This document shows, one piece after another, positions 8,654-17,562 of a DNA stretch of 64,000 nt. Each line of letters begins with the position of its first letter. The first letter of the stretch is position 1. The notes under the pieces are model-generated. The model worked only from the letters and a program-made list of their open reading frames with translations, had not been told where the DNA came from and ran no database searches. Made by a program: the position numbers and the translations under genes. Source of the stretch: CAYNYF01 sp964401385 (lineage in GTDB: Bacteria > Planctomycetota > Phycisphaerae > SM23-33); assembly GCA_964401385.1 (NCBI GenBank), contig CAYNYF010000007.1, forward strand, positions 1-64,000, in the 5' to 3' direction.

Positions 8654-11600
8654 ATGACGCGGGCTGCGACAGAAAACGGGCAGTTGCTGGCCCCGATCGA
8701 GGCGAAGCTGCGCCGGCTGATCTGGCGGGCGCGGGCGGCCATCGCCCTCCGCGGGGCGCTGGCGACGCTGGCGGCGGCATCTCTGGCGATGCTGGTCACC
8801 GTGGTCATCGCCGTCCGATGGCCCTTCTTCGAGGCCTGGCAGCAGTATGCCCTGACTTGCCTATGGGTGGGCGCGGGCCTGGGCGCCGCGTTCGTGATGC
8901 TCGTCCGCCCCCTGGCTAGGAGCTTCTCCCTGGCCGGCATCGCCCGCGTCGTGGAGCAGCACCACCCGGAGCTGCACGAGCGCATCAGCTCCACCGTGGA
9001 ACTGCTCCACAGCTCCGACGCCCCGGAAATCCGCGGCTCCGAAGCCCTCATTCACGCCCTGGCGACCGAGGCCGGACAGGACGCCCGCAGCGTCCGCCCG
9101 CGGCGCGAGGTCACCTTCCGCAGGGCGCGCCCGTTCCTGATCGCCCTGGCCGCGGTGGGCGCGGTCATCGTCGTGCTGTGCGCCACCTCCCGCGGCATGC
9201 GCAACGAATTCGCCAAGCGGCTGCTGCCGTTCCTGAACCTGCCCAACTTCCACGCCGGCGACCTGATCATCAGCCCCGGCGTCGACCGCACGGTGCTGGC
9301 GGGCGAGCGGTTGGAGGTGACGGTCTCCCTGACCAAGGGCAAGGCCGCCAAGGCCCGCTGGGCGGAGGTGCACGTCGCCCGCCCGGAAGGCGGGCACCAG
9401 GTCGTCCGGATGAACCTGCTGCCCGGCCCCGTCGGCGGCATCGAAGGCGGGGGCGCCCGGCCGGAGAAGACCTTCGCCTACACCACGCCGCCGCTGCAGA
9501 AGTCGATGCGCTACCGCGTCCGCGTGGGCGACGCCCGCAGCCGGTACTACCAGGCGACGGTCGAGCCGCGCCCGGCGGCGGCCGGCATCGAGGTGGCGTA
9601 CGACTACCCCGACTACCTCGGGCGGGAAGACCTGCCGCCCACGCCCGGCACGGGCCGGCTGGAGGCGCCGGTCGGGACCGTGGCGACCGTGCGCGTGCGG
9701 CTGAACAAGCCGGTGGCCGCCGCCGAGCTGTTCGTCAACGACGGCCCCGCCGAGCTGACGCGCCTGGGCGAGAGCGAGTACAGCTTCGTGCAGGCGCTGT
9801 CCCGCCCCTCCGCCGGGAGCTGGCGGCTGGTGCTGACCGACGCCCACGGCTACACCGGCGAAGCCGGCGGCCAGATCGCCGCCATTGCCGACGCGGCGCC
9901 GGCCGCCCGCATCGTCAGCCCCGTCGAGGACAAGCTGAAGCTCAAGCCGGCCGACCGGCTGCCCATCGGCTACACCGTCTACGACGAGATCGGCCTGGAC
10001 CGGGCCGAGCTGGTCGTCGCCATCGACGGCGGCGCCGAGAGGGCGATGCCCGTTCCCATGCGCAAGGCCGCCACCGGCCCCGCCGCCCACCCCGGCGAGC
10101 TGGAGACCGTGCTGAACCTGACGGAGCTGGAGCTGTCCTCGGCACGCAAGATCACCTTCCAGCTCCGCGCCTGGGATAACCGCCCCGACGCGCTCGGCGG
10201 CGCCCAGGAGGGCGTCTCCGCGCAGAAGACCATCGAGCTGGACGTCAAGGCGCCCGGCTACGTCTTCCAGGTGCAGATGGCGCTGGACCTGCGCGTCCGC
10301 CAGACGCTGGAGCGGATCTACCAGGAGCTGACCGAGGCCAAGAAGCTCTCCGAGCCGCTGCGGCGGTCCATGCCCGCCACGAAGAAGCTCACCGACAAGA
10401 CCGTCGCCAAGATCAAGCAGATGCGGCAGCACCTGGTCACGGCCGAGCAGGACACCCGCGCCCTGGCCGAGGTCACCGCCGGCAGCGCATACCCGACACT
10501 GTCGCAGACGCTCAGCAAGCTCGCCGACGCCAACATCGCCAAGGCGGTGGACAGCTCCGAGCTGATCGTCGTCACCGACAATCAGAAGGCACGGGCCGAA
10601 CAGGCCGACGAGGCCGACTTCCAGATCGACCGGGCGTTGGCGATCGTCTCCGACCTGCTGAAGAAGTTCGACGTCCTGACGGAGCTGGCCCGGCGGGCGA
10701 TCGCCCTGCAAGAGCTGGCCGAGCGGCAGGAGGCGCTGGCCGCGGCCAAGCTGGCTGAGGCCACCACGCAGCCGGCGACCGCCCCGGCCGGCGGGGACGA
10801 CTCGGCCGGCGCCATGAGCGGCGAGGAATGGGAAAGGGCACAGGAGCAGGTCGCCCGCGACACCGGCCAGCTTGTCCGCCAGACACCCAACGCCCTGCAC
10901 GAGTCCCTCGGCCGCAACCAGCAGCGCAGCCGCGACCTGGCGGAGATGGCCGAGCGGCTCCAGCGGCGGCAGCAGGCGCTGCTCCAGCACACCGCCGCCG
11001 CCGAAGCCGTCCGGCAGACGCAGCAGCAGCTCCGGCAGCTCGCCGCGGAGCAGGCCACCCTCGCCGGGCAGATCGGCCAGCTCGCCCAGCAGGCCCGACC
11101 GGTGCCGCCGTCGGTCGAGCCCACGACACAGGCCGCCCACCAGGCGCAGGCCGCCGCCGGGGCCCTGACCACCACGCAGCCGGCGACGGCGCTTCCCATG
11201 CAGACCGCCGCCGAGCAGGCCCTCGCCCAGACCGCCCAGCAGGCACAGGCCGAACTCCAGCGTCACGCCGCCGCCGAACTGGCCGCCGCGGCCGAGCGAA
11301 TGGCCGACCAGCAGGCACAGCTCGCGCAGCGTTCCGAGTCGGCGGCGCCGCATCAGCAGACCGCCCAAGCCGCCCAGCAGGCCGCCGCCCAGGCCACCGC
11401 CCGCCAGCGCCAGGTGCTGGCGCAAGTGGGCGGGCGCCTGGCCGGGCTGGCGCGGCGTCAGGCGGCCCTGGCCCAGCGGGCAGGGCAACTCGAGCAGCCG
11501 ACGAGCCCGCCGGCGCCGGCTCGCCCCGCGCAGGCCATGCAGCAGGCCGCCACGAGCCTCCGCCAGGGCGACCCCGCGTCCGCGGCCGCCCAGGCCGCCC

Positions 11601-14600
11601 GTGCCGGCGGACAGTCCCAGCAGCTAGCCGGCGAACTTGCCCGGCGCGCCGCGGCCGCCCCGCAGGCTGCGCAGCAGGCCGAACAGCGCGCCCAGCAGGC
11701 CGCCGCCCAAGCCCAACAGGCTGCCCAGCGCGCCCAGAAGGCGGCACAGGCCGCCGCCCAGGCCCAGCAGCAATCCGCCGCCGCCGCACAACGTGCCCAG
11801 CAGGCCCAGGCCACCACCCAGCAGACCGGCGCCGCCGCCGCCCAGCAGGCCGCCGCCCAAGCCCAACAGGCCGCCCAGCGCGCCCAGCAGGCCGCACAGG
11901 CCGCCCAGAAGCAATCACAGCAGGCCCAGCAGGCATCGCAGGCCGCCGCCCAAGCGGCCCAGCAGGCCCGCGGGCAGGTCCAGCCCGCACAGCAGCACTC
12001 GGCCGCCGCTGGGAAACTCGCCCAGGAGCAGGCGCAACTGGCGCGGGAGATCGCCGCGGCCGCAGCCCGCGAGGCGCCGCAGGCTGCCCAGGCCCAGGCC
12101 GCCGGACAACAGGCCGCCGCCCAGCAGGCCCAGGCGGCCAAGCAGACTCGCCAGGCCGCCCAGCAGCTCCAAGGCGCCCCCCAGGCCCAGCAGCAGCTAG
12201 CCAAGCAGGTGCCGCAACTGAAGCGCCTGGCCGCGAAGGCCGACCGGCAGGTGCAGACGGCGATGCGGCAGCACGACCCGACGGCCGGCATGCAGCGGGC
12301 CGCCGCGGAGCTTTCCCGCAGCCGCGCCGCCCGTGCCGCCCCGTCGCAGAGGACGGCCGAGCAGCAACTCCACCGGATCGCCGAGGCCGCCCGGGAGCAG
12401 TTGGCTCGGACGGACCCCCAGCGGGCGGCCCAGCAACTGGCGGCCGCGGCCGAGCGCATGGCCCGCCGGCAGGAGCAGCTCGCCGGAGAGTCCGGCGAGG
12501 CCGTCCGGCAACAGCAGGCCGGCCAAGCCGCCCAGCGCACGTCCGAGCAGCAGCAGCAAAGGCAGCGACAGATCGTGGGACAGATCGCCGGCAGGCAGGC
12601 TCCCTTGGCGGGCCGGCAGGAGGCCCTGGCCAAGCAGGCGGGCCAGCTCGAGCAGGCGGCCGCGGCCAGCCAGCAGGCGCGTCCGGCGCGGGCAATGCAG
12701 CAGGCGGCCGAGCAACTGCGGAAGGCCAGCCCGCAGGCGGCCGCGCCCCATGCCCAGCAGGCGGCCCAGCAGGCCGAGCGCATGGCCGGAGAGTTGGCCC
12801 AGCGTTCGGCCGCGGCCGAGAAGGCGTCGCAGGGCGCGGCGGAGCGGTCGAAGGCTCAGCCGGCAGACCAGGCCGCCGCCCAGACCGCTCGCCAGGCCAT
12901 GGCCCGGGCCCAGCAGGCCTCGCGTCAGGCCGATGCCGCCCGGCAGCTCGCCCGTCGGCAGGCGGAGCTGGCCAGGCAAGCCGCCCAGGCAGCCGCCGCC
13001 GAGGCGCCCCACGCCGCCCAGGCCCAACAGGCGCAGCAGCAGGCCGCCGCCGACGCCGCCCAGGCCGCCCACGCAGGCCAGCAGGCCGCGCGACAGGCGC
13101 AGGCCACCGCCGGCCGACAGCGGCAGCTCACCGACCAGGTGGGGCAGTTGAGCCGGCTGGCCCAGCAGGCCACCCCCGCCGCCCAGGCGGCCATGCGCCA
13201 GCACAACCCGACCGCCAACATGCAGCGGGCGGCGGGCGAGCTGGCCCAGAGCCGGCCCGCCCAGGCCCAGCCGGCCCAGCAGGCGGCGGCGCGGCAGCTT
13301 CGCCAGATCGCCCAGGCGGCCCGGCAGCAGGTCGACCCCACCCGCCCCACGGAGGCAACCCAGATCGCGCGGTCCGCGGCGTCCCTCGCCCAGCAGCAGC
13401 AGCGGCTGCGGGCGCGGGCCGCCGAGCTGACCGGCCAGCTCGCCCGCGGGCAGAACCAACTGGATCGGCAGGAGCTGACGCGCCTCCAGGCCGCCCAGCA
13501 GCAGATCGCGCGCGAGGCGGCCGAGCTGTCCGACGACGTCCGCCAGCAGGCCCCGCAGGCCGACCGCATCGACACGCAGGCCGCCCGCGCCGCGGCGGAG
13601 GCGCTGCGTCGGCTGGGCGGGCGGCAGCTCGCGGCCGCGGCCGAGTCGGGACACCGAGCCGCCAACCTGATGAATGAAATGGAGCGGCGCCTCGGCCGGC
13701 CGGAGGAAGGCGGCGGCGAAGAGTCAGGCCAGCGTGGTGAAGAATCCGGGCAAGGTGGTGAAGAGTCCGGACACGCCGGCCAAGAGTCCGGGCACGGCGG
13801 CCAAGAGTCCGGGCACGGCGGCCAAGAGTCCGGGCACGGCGGGCAGGATTCCGGTCAGGGCTCCGGTCAGCCCGGACAGGGCCGGTCCGGACAGGTCCAG
13901 GCGGCCACGCCGTCCGGACAGGAGCCCGACCAGGTCGCCGCCGAGCAAGGGCCCACCGCCGCCGAGCGCCGGGCCGAACTAGCCGAGCAGGCCGGCGACC
14001 TCGCCGGCAGGCAGCAGCGCGTCGCCGACGAGGCCGCGGCCCTGGCCGGGCGGCGGCGAGGGCAACTGCTGGCCAGCAGGCAGCAGCAGATCGGCGAAGG
14101 CACCGCCGACCTCCAGCAGGGGGCGGAGCTGATCAACGATCACATCCGGGACCTGCTGCCGGATGCCACCGCCAGGCAACTGGCCCGGCAGGCGACCGGC
14201 GCCCTTCAGCAGGCGGCCGCCGCGCAATCGTCGGCCGAGCGGGCGATGAGCGCCGGTCAGCCGGGGCAGTCCATGCAACCGCAGCAGGGATCGGCCGCGG
14301 GCCTGGGCCGGGCCGCCGGGGCCCTCCGCCGGCTCGGGCAGCGGCTCTCCGAACAGGCCAGGCGGGCCCGGCAGCGGCCGCCGGAAGGTGAAGACGCCCT
14401 CCCCGGCGAGCTGGCCGAGGCCTACGACGCGGCCCGCTCGGCCTCCCAGAGCCGGCAGCTTTCCGACGCGGCCATGGCCGCCCGACTGATGGCACAACTG
14501 GCCGCCGGGACGATCCGCCGGGCGATGTCCATGGGGGTGATGCCGATGGCCGGCTGGCCCAACCAGAGCCCCGAGGGCATGGCGCTCAGCTCCAACGCCC

Positions 14601-14827
14601 GGGTGGGGGCGGCCCTGCCCGACCTGACCGCGCCGCAACTGGCGAAGCTGGGCATCACGCTGGAAGACTGGGCGCGGCTGCCGGGGCAGTTGCGGGACCA
14701 GGTCCTCCAGTCGGCCCGGCTGGGCGGGCCGGAGGAGTATCGCGGGCTGATCAAGCGATACTTCCAGGCCATCGCCAGACTCAGCGCCGAGAAGGAAACC
14801 TCCCCGCAGGAGCCGAAGAAGAAATGA
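8654..14827 (+). CDS. Giant Ala/Gln-rich coiled-coil membrane protein (DUF4175-like N-terminus)
   Basis: 2057 residues. The N-terminus has two or three membrane helices (residues ~30-60, ~65-90, ~155-180), then a beta-rich periplasmic part (~200-530) resembling DUF4175-type proteins found in MoxR operons. From ~540 it is helical, and from ~690 to ~1670 it is dominated by Ala, Gln and Arg with heptad-like spacing, including an internal duplication. A Gly/Ser/His/Gln repeat tract (~1688-1740) separates this from a last helical region. Likely a very long periplasmic fibre or coiled coil. The start is supported by gaaggagg 8 nt upstream of the ATG. The stop overlaps the next start by ATGA. Confidence 0.85.
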   Translation: MTRAATENGQLLAPIEAKLRRLIWRARAAIALRGALATLAAASLAMLVTVVIAVRWPFFEAWQQYALTCLWVGAGLGAAFVMLVRPLARSFSLAGIARVVEQHHPELHERISSTVELLHSSDAPEIRGSEALIHALATEAGQDARSVRPRREVTFRRARPFLIALAAVGAVIVVLCATSRGMRNEFAKRLLPFLNLPNFHAGDLIISPGVDRTVLAGERLEVTVSLTKGKAAKARWAEVHVARPEGGHQVVRMNLLPGPVGGIEGGGARPEKTFAYTTPPLQKSMRYRVRVGDARSRYYQATVEPRPAAAGIEVAYDYPDYLGREDLPPTPGTGRLEAPVGTVATVRVRLNKPVAAAELFVNDGPAELTRLGESEYSFVQALSRPSAGSWRLVLTDAHGYTGEAGGQIAAIADAAPAARIVSPVEDKLKLKPADRLPIGYTVYDEIGLDRAELVVAIDGGAERAMPVPMRKAATGPAAHPGELETVLNLTELELSSARKITFQLRAWDNRPDALGGAQEGVSAQKTIELDVKAPGYVFQVQMALDLRVRQTLERIYQELTEAKKLSEPLRRSMPATKKLTDKTVAKIKQMRQHLVTAEQDTRALAEVTAGSAYPTLSQTLSKLADANIAKAVDSSELIVVTDNQKARAEQADEADFQIDRALAIVSDLLKKFDVLTELARRAIALQELAERQEALAAAKLAEATTQPATAPAGGDDSAGAMSGEEWERAQEQVARDTGQLVRQTPNALHESLGRNQQRSRDLAEMAERLQRRQQALLQHTAAAEAVRQTQQQLRQLAAEQATLAGQIGQLAQQARPVPPSVEPTTQAAHQAQAAAGALTTTQPATALPMQTAAEQALAQTAQQAQAELQRHAAAELAAAAERMADQQAQLAQRSESAAPHQQTAQAAQQAAAQATARQRQVLAQVGGRLAGLARRQAALAQRAGQLEQPTSPPAPARPAQAMQQAATSLRQGDPASAAAQAARAGGQSQQLAGELARRAAAAPQAAQQAEQRAQQAAAQAQQAAQRAQKAAQAAAQAQQQSAAAAQRAQQAQATTQQTGAAAAQQAAAQAQQAAQRAQQAAQAAQKQSQQAQQASQAAAQAAQQARGQVQPAQQHSAAAGKLAQEQAQLAREIAAAAAREAPQAAQAQAAGQQAAAQQAQAAKQTRQAAQQLQGAPQAQQQLAKQVPQLKRLAAKADRQVQTAMRQHDPTAGMQRAAAELSRSRAARAAPSQRTAEQQLHRIAEAAREQLARTDPQRAAQQLAAAAERMARRQEQLAGESGEAVRQQQAGQAAQRTSEQQQQRQRQIVGQIAGRQAPLAGRQEALAKQAGQLEQAAAASQQARPARAMQQAAEQLRKASPQAAAPHAQQAAQQAERMAGELAQRSAAAEKASQGAAERSKAQPADQAAAQTARQAMARAQQASRQADAARQLARRQAELARQAAQAAAAEAPHAAQAQQAQQQAAADAAQAAHAGQQAARQAQATAGRQRQLTDQVGQLSRLAQQATPAAQAAMRQHNPTANMQRAAGELAQSRPAQAQPAQQAAARQLRQIAQAARQQVDPTRPTEATQIARSAASLAQQQQRLRARAAELTGQLARGQNQLDRQELTRLQAAQQQIAREAAELSDDVRQQAPQADRIDTQAARAAAEALRRLGGRQLAAAAESGHRAANLMNEMERRLGRPEEGGGEESGQRGEESGQGGEESGHAGQESGHGGQESGHGGQESGHGGQDSGQGSGQPGQGRSGQVQAATPSGQEPDQVAAEQGPTAAERRAELAEQAGDLAGRQQRVADEAAALAGRRRGQLLASRQQQIGEGTADLQQGAELINDHIRDLLPDATARQLARQATGALQQAAAAQSSAERAMSAGQPGQSMQPQQGSAAGLGRAAGALRRLGQRLSEQARRARQRPPEGEDALPGELAEAYDAARSASQSRQLSDAAMAARLMAQLAAGTIRRAMSMGVMPMAGWPNQSPEGMALSSNARVGAALPDLTAPQLAKLGITLEDWARLPGQLRDQVLQSARLGGPEEYRGLIKRYFQAIARLSAEKETSPQEPKKK
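11270..13345 (+). repeat. Internal duplication in the Ala/Gln-rich region
   Basis: Two long units in tandem share the same order of motifs: an ELAAAAERMADQQAQLA-type helix (first at ~11277, again at ~12430), a RQRQVLAQVGGR/RQRQIVGQIAGR step, ALAQRAGQLEQ/ALAKQAGQLEQ, PAQAMQQAA/PARAMQQAAEQLR, QAERMAGELAQRS-like sequence, then REAPQAAQAQ/AEAPHAAQAQ, AAMRQHNPTANMQRAAGEL (13189; first copy at ~12258 reads TAMRQHDPTAGMQRAAAEL). The first unit is ~1.14 kb and the second ~0.92 kb; the extra length of the first is a Gln-Ala tract at ~11640-11990. Confidence 0.75.
13714..13870 (+). repeat. Short tandem repeats encoding Gly/Gln/Glu/Ser-rich linker
   Basis: Units of 18-21 nt such as gagtccgggcacggcggcc recur in phase and encode variants of ESGHGGQ (EESGQGG, ESGHAGQ, ESGHGGQ three times, DSGQGSGQ). 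At least three 21-nt copies around 13780-13850 are almost identical, which suggests recent slippage. The tract probably forms a flexible hydrophilic linker between helical regions of the giant protein. Confidence 0.8.
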
Positions 14828-15924
14828 CCCCCTCGCGAAAAGCGCTGGCGAGCGTCTGCTGCGGATTGACGATCGTGCTGCTGGCGGCGCCGCCGCAGGC
14901 GGCCGCCGACGAGGCGGTGGCGGTGCTGGCCAAGTACAGCCAGCCCATCGAGCAGGCGGTTAACCGGGCGCTGGCCTACCTCGCCCGCACCCAGCACAAG
15001 CAGGGCTACTGGCCCAGCGGCATCGGCAAGAACACCGCCGTCAGCTCGCTGGCGGTGATGGCCTTCCTGGCCAAGGGCTACACCCCCGGCACCGGGCCCT
15101 ACGGCGAGGTGATCAACCGGGGCATCGACTTCGTCCTCAGCGCGCAGAAGCCCAACGGCCTGCTGGCGGCTAGCTCCTCCCAGGGGCCTTTCGGCTACTC
15201 CCACGCCATCTCCACGCTGATGCTCTCGGAAGTCTCCGGCATGGTCGACGCCGAGCGCCAGCAGCGGATCGACAAGGCCCTGCCGCACGCGGTCCGGCTG
15301 ATTCTGACGGCCCAGAAGATCAAGCGACAGAACCGGCTGCATCAGGGCGGGTGGCGCTATCAGGCGACCAGCCGCGACGCGGACATCTCCTGCACCGGCT
15401 GGGCGCTGATGGCGCTGCGGTCGGCCCGGAACAACGGCGCGCCCGTCCCCAAAAAGGCCATCGACGACGCCGTCAAGTTCGTGCTGAGCTGCCGCGACGC
15501 CTCCGGCGGGGCCAAAGAGCCCGGCAAGGGCGTGGGGTTCTGCTACCAGCCGGGCTCGACCGCCTCCGGCCTGGCCCGGACCGGCACCGCCGTGACCTGC
15601 CTGGAGCTGTGCGGCAAGCACCGCTGCAAGGAGGCGATCGGCGGGGGAGACTGGATTCTGGCCCACCCGGCGAGGAGGTACGGGGCGAACTTCTTCTACT
15701 ACGGGCTGTACTACTGCGCCCAGGGGATGTTCCAGTTGGGCGGGCGGCACTGGGAGCAGTTCGCCCCGCAGATGTACGAGATGATGCTGAAGTTCCAGCG
15801 GAAGGACGGCTCCTGGCCGCAGGGCTCGGCCAACGAGTCCCGCGGCGGGCCCTGCTACGCCACGGCCATGGGGGTGCTGGCGATCGCCGTGAGCTATCGG
15901 CAGTTGCCGATCTATCAGCGCTAA
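14824..15924 (+). CDS. Secreted prenyltransferase/squalene-cyclase-repeat (alpha/alpha toroid) protein
   Basis: 366 residues with a signal peptide (hydrophobic core CCGLTIVLLAAPPQAAADEA, residues ~12-31, cleavage after an Ala). The rest consists of toroid repeats: NRALAYLARTQHKQGYWPS, INRGIDFVLSAQKPNGLLA, a CTGWALMALRSARN helix, IDDAVKFVLSCRDASGG and MMLKFQRKDGSWPQG, i.e. repeated helix pairs with QxxDGSW-like ends as in terpenoid cyclases and prenyltransferase beta subunits. No clear catalytic DxDD motif is seen, so it is more likely a binding or structural toroid than a cyclase. It is coupled to the giant gene by ATGA overlap and ends the operon. Confidence 0.87.
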   Translation: MTPSRKALASVCCGLTIVLLAAPPQAAADEAVAVLAKYSQPIEQAVNRALAYLARTQHKQGYWPSGIGKNTAVSSLAVMAFLAKGYTPGTGPYGEVINRGIDFVLSAQKPNGLLAASSSQGPFGYSHAISTLMLSEVSGMVDAERQQRIDKALPHAVRLILTAQKIKRQNRLHQGGWRYQATSRDADISCTGWALMALRSARNNGAPVPKKAIDDAVKFVLSCRDASGGAKEPGKGVGFCYQPGSTASGLARTGTAVTCLELCGKHRCKEAIGGGDWILAHPARRYGANFFYYGLYYCAQGMFQLGGRHWEQFAPQMYEMMLKFQRKDGSWPQGSANESRGGPCYATAMGVLAIAVSYRQLPIYQR

Positions 15925-15927
15925 GCC

Positions 15928-15944
15928 GCCGGCGGGGCGCCGGC
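15928..15944. terminator. GC hairpin between convergent genes (possible bidirectional terminator)
   Basis: gccggcg-ggg-cgccggc forms a perfect 7-bp all-GC stem with a 3-nt loop, placed exactly in the 21-bp gap between the convergent toroid and kinase genes. There is no T-run on either side, so it may be a non-canonical terminator. Position is the main support. Confidence 0.4.
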
Positions 15945-15945
15945 C

Positions 15946-16725
15946 TCAGCGGCGCTTGGCGTCGGGTCCGTCCGACGGCAGGGCGATGGTGAAGCAGGTG
16001 TTCTTGCCGGGCTGGCTTCGAACGCTGATCCGCCCCTTGAGCGATTGGACGATCTCCCGGCAGACGGCCAGGCCCAGGCCGGTGCCGTCGCCGTTCCTGG
16101 TGGTGAAGAAGGGCTCGAAGATGCGCTGGCGATTCTCCGGCGGGATTCCTACGCCGGTGTCGGCCACGCGAATGAACGTCTCGCCGTTGCGGCGGGAGGC
16201 GGAAATGCTGATGCTCTGGCCCCCGCCCTTTTTCAGCACGGCCGTGCGGGCGTTGAGCAGCAGGTTCAGCAACACCTGCTTCAGCTCCACCGGGCGCGTG
16301 GTGATCTGGAACTTCGGCGACACCTTCCGAATCAGAACGATGCCGTCCTTGGACGGGGCCCGCGCCATCGCCGCCAGGGTTTCCTCGACGAGTTGGGCGA
16401 CGGGGATGGTCTGGACCTGCTGGGGGTCGTCGCAGGTCAGATGCAGCAGCGCCTGGCAGATGGCGGCGGCGCTGTCGTAGCCCTTGCGAGCGCGGCGGAG
16501 GGAGCTCCGGCAGCTCGTCTCGTCGCCTTCATCGGCCAGGTCCAGCCGGCCGATGACGTGCGTGAGAATGTTGTTGATCTCGTGAACGATCATGCTGGTG
16601 ATGGTGCCGACCGTCACCAGCCGTTGCGCCCGGCGAAGCTGATCGTCGAGGGCGCGGACCTCATCGCGAAGCTGTGCGACGAGACGGTTCCGCCCCACGA
16701 CGCCGACAGTAACAGCGCTGGTCAT
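15946..16725 (-). CDS. Soluble sensor histidine kinase without visible input domain
   Basis: 259 residues. A short coiled-coil start (~15-35) leads to the dimerisation/phosphoacceptor helix with His in MIVHEINNILTHV (residue ~47). The ATPase domain shows the N box (QVLLNLLLNARTAVLKKGG), G1 (VADTGVGIP), F box (IFEPFFTTRNGDG) and G2 (GTGLGLAVCREIV). There is no membrane helix, PAS or receiver domain, so sensing must come from a partner. The His box resembles NtrB/two-component kinases of the HPK4 type. No response regulator is adjacent. It ends convergent to the toroid gene and starts divergent from the small hypothetical gene at 16830. Confidence 0.93.
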   Translation of the reverse strand: MTSAVTVGVVGRNRLVAQLRDEVRALDDQLRRAQRLVTVGTITSMIVHEINNILTHVIGRLDLADEGDETSCRSSLRRARKGYDSAAAICQALLHLTCDDPQQVQTIPVAQLVEETLAAMARAPSKDGIVLIRKVSPKFQITTRPVELKQVLLNLLLNARTAVLKKGGGQSISISASRRNGETFIRVADTGVGIPPENRQRIFEPFFTTRNGDGTGLGLAVCREIVQSLKGRISVRSQPGKNTCFTIALPSDGPDAKRR

Positions 16726-16829
16726 GATGTGCCCGCTTACTAGAGCTGAAACTCTGACTGGTTCCGGCGATCAGTTATACTTATCGGAAAGGCCAGCGAT
16801 AAACTTGATAGCGGAAAGGCGTCGGCGGC

Positions 16830-17099
16830 ATGGACGAGTACGGCAAATTGCGGGCGCTGCTGGATCTGGCCGAGTCCGTCGGCATCAGGATCCGGCGTGC
16901 GCCGGGCGGCGCCGACGGCGACGACGTCCACCCCGGCGGAGCCTTGGTCAGGCTGCGGGACCGGGAAATTCTCTTCCTGGACCCGACCGCCTCCGTGCCC
17001 GACCGCATCGCCGTGGTGGCGACCGCGCTCGCCGGGCGCAAGCAGATTGAGGAAACCTTCCTTCCCCCGGAAATCCGCCGGCTCATCGACGGCGCCTGA
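16830..17099 (+). CDS. Small conserved-looking hypothetical protein upstream of acpS
   Basis: 89 residues, soluble, no Cys. It opens with a helix (MDEYGKLRALLDLAESVGI), then RIRRAPGG, a strand pair ALVRLRDREILFLDP, and a helix with PEIRRLI at the end. The pattern of an early helix, a strand such as 'LRDREILFLD' and a C-terminal 'LPPEIRRLI' is familiar from small unnamed proteins of bacteria, but I assign no function. ggaaagg lies upstream of the ATG. It is followed 55 bp later by acpS in the same direction, so the two are probably co-transcribed. Confidence 0.7.
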   Translation: MDEYGKLRALLDLAESVGIRIRRAPGGADGDDVHPGGALVRLRDREILFLDPTASVPDRIAVVATALAGRKQIEETFLPPEIRRLIDGA

Positions 17100-17154
17100 G
17101 GCGGCGGGCGCGCGGGGCTTTACCCCCGGCCGCGGGGCAGTTAGCATTGGGTGC

Positions 17155-17541
17155 ATGGCTGCGTTGGCACACGGCATCGACATGGTCGACTGTGCCCGTC
17201 TGCGCGAGATGGTCGGGCGCTACGGCGATCGGTTCCTGAAGCGCGTCTTCACCCCGGTGGAGCTGGCGTACTGCCGCGGCAAGAAGCGCCAGACAGAGCA
17301 CCTGGCCGGGCGGTTCGCCGCCAAGGAGGCGGTGCTGAAGGTTCTGGGAACGGGCCTTCAGCCCGGAATGCGGTGGACCGAGGTCGAGGTGAGCAACGAG
17401 CCCTCGGGCCAGCCGCGGGTGAAGCTGACCGGCCGCTGCCGACAGGTGGCCGAGCAAAAACGCCTGGGGGAAATCCTGGTCTCCATCAGCCACATCACCA
17501 CGCACGCCATCGCCTCGGCCGTGGCTTCCTCCCGTGCCTGA
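17155..17541 (+). CDS. acpS: Holo-[acyl-carrier-protein] synthase
   Basis: 128 residues. Transfers 4'-phosphopantetheine from CoA to a conserved Ser of acyl carrier protein. Both hallmark motifs are present: HGIDMVDCARL at the N-terminus (Mg-binding Asp) and AGRFAAKEAVLKVLGTG (Glu/Lys catalytic region, residues ~54-70); the C-terminal SISHITTHAIASAV strand completes the fold. Length is normal for AcpS. The ATG at 17155 gives a start directly at the first strand; the upstream in-frame extension (to 16897) overlaps the preceding gene and is discounted. It is convergent with the PIN-TRAM gene 21 bp away. Confidence 0.96.
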   Translation: MAALAHGIDMVDCARLREMVGRYGDRFLKRVFTPVELAYCRGKKRQTEHLAGRFAAKEAVLKVLGTGLQPGMRWTEVEVSNEPSGQPRVKLTGRCRQVAEQKRLGEILVSISHITTHAIASAVASSRA

Positions 17542-17562
17542 GCGCCCGCCGGCGTCGATGCC

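Noticed and set aside
10572..13677. Several very long open frames on both strands (e.g. 10828-13677 plus, 10572-12695 minus, 12197-13654 minus) across the giant gene.
   Set aside because: They are shadows made by the cag/gcc/cgg codon repetition of the Ala/Gln-rich gene. Their products are low-complexity Arg/Pro/Gly or Ala/Cys sequence with no domain or ribosome binding site.
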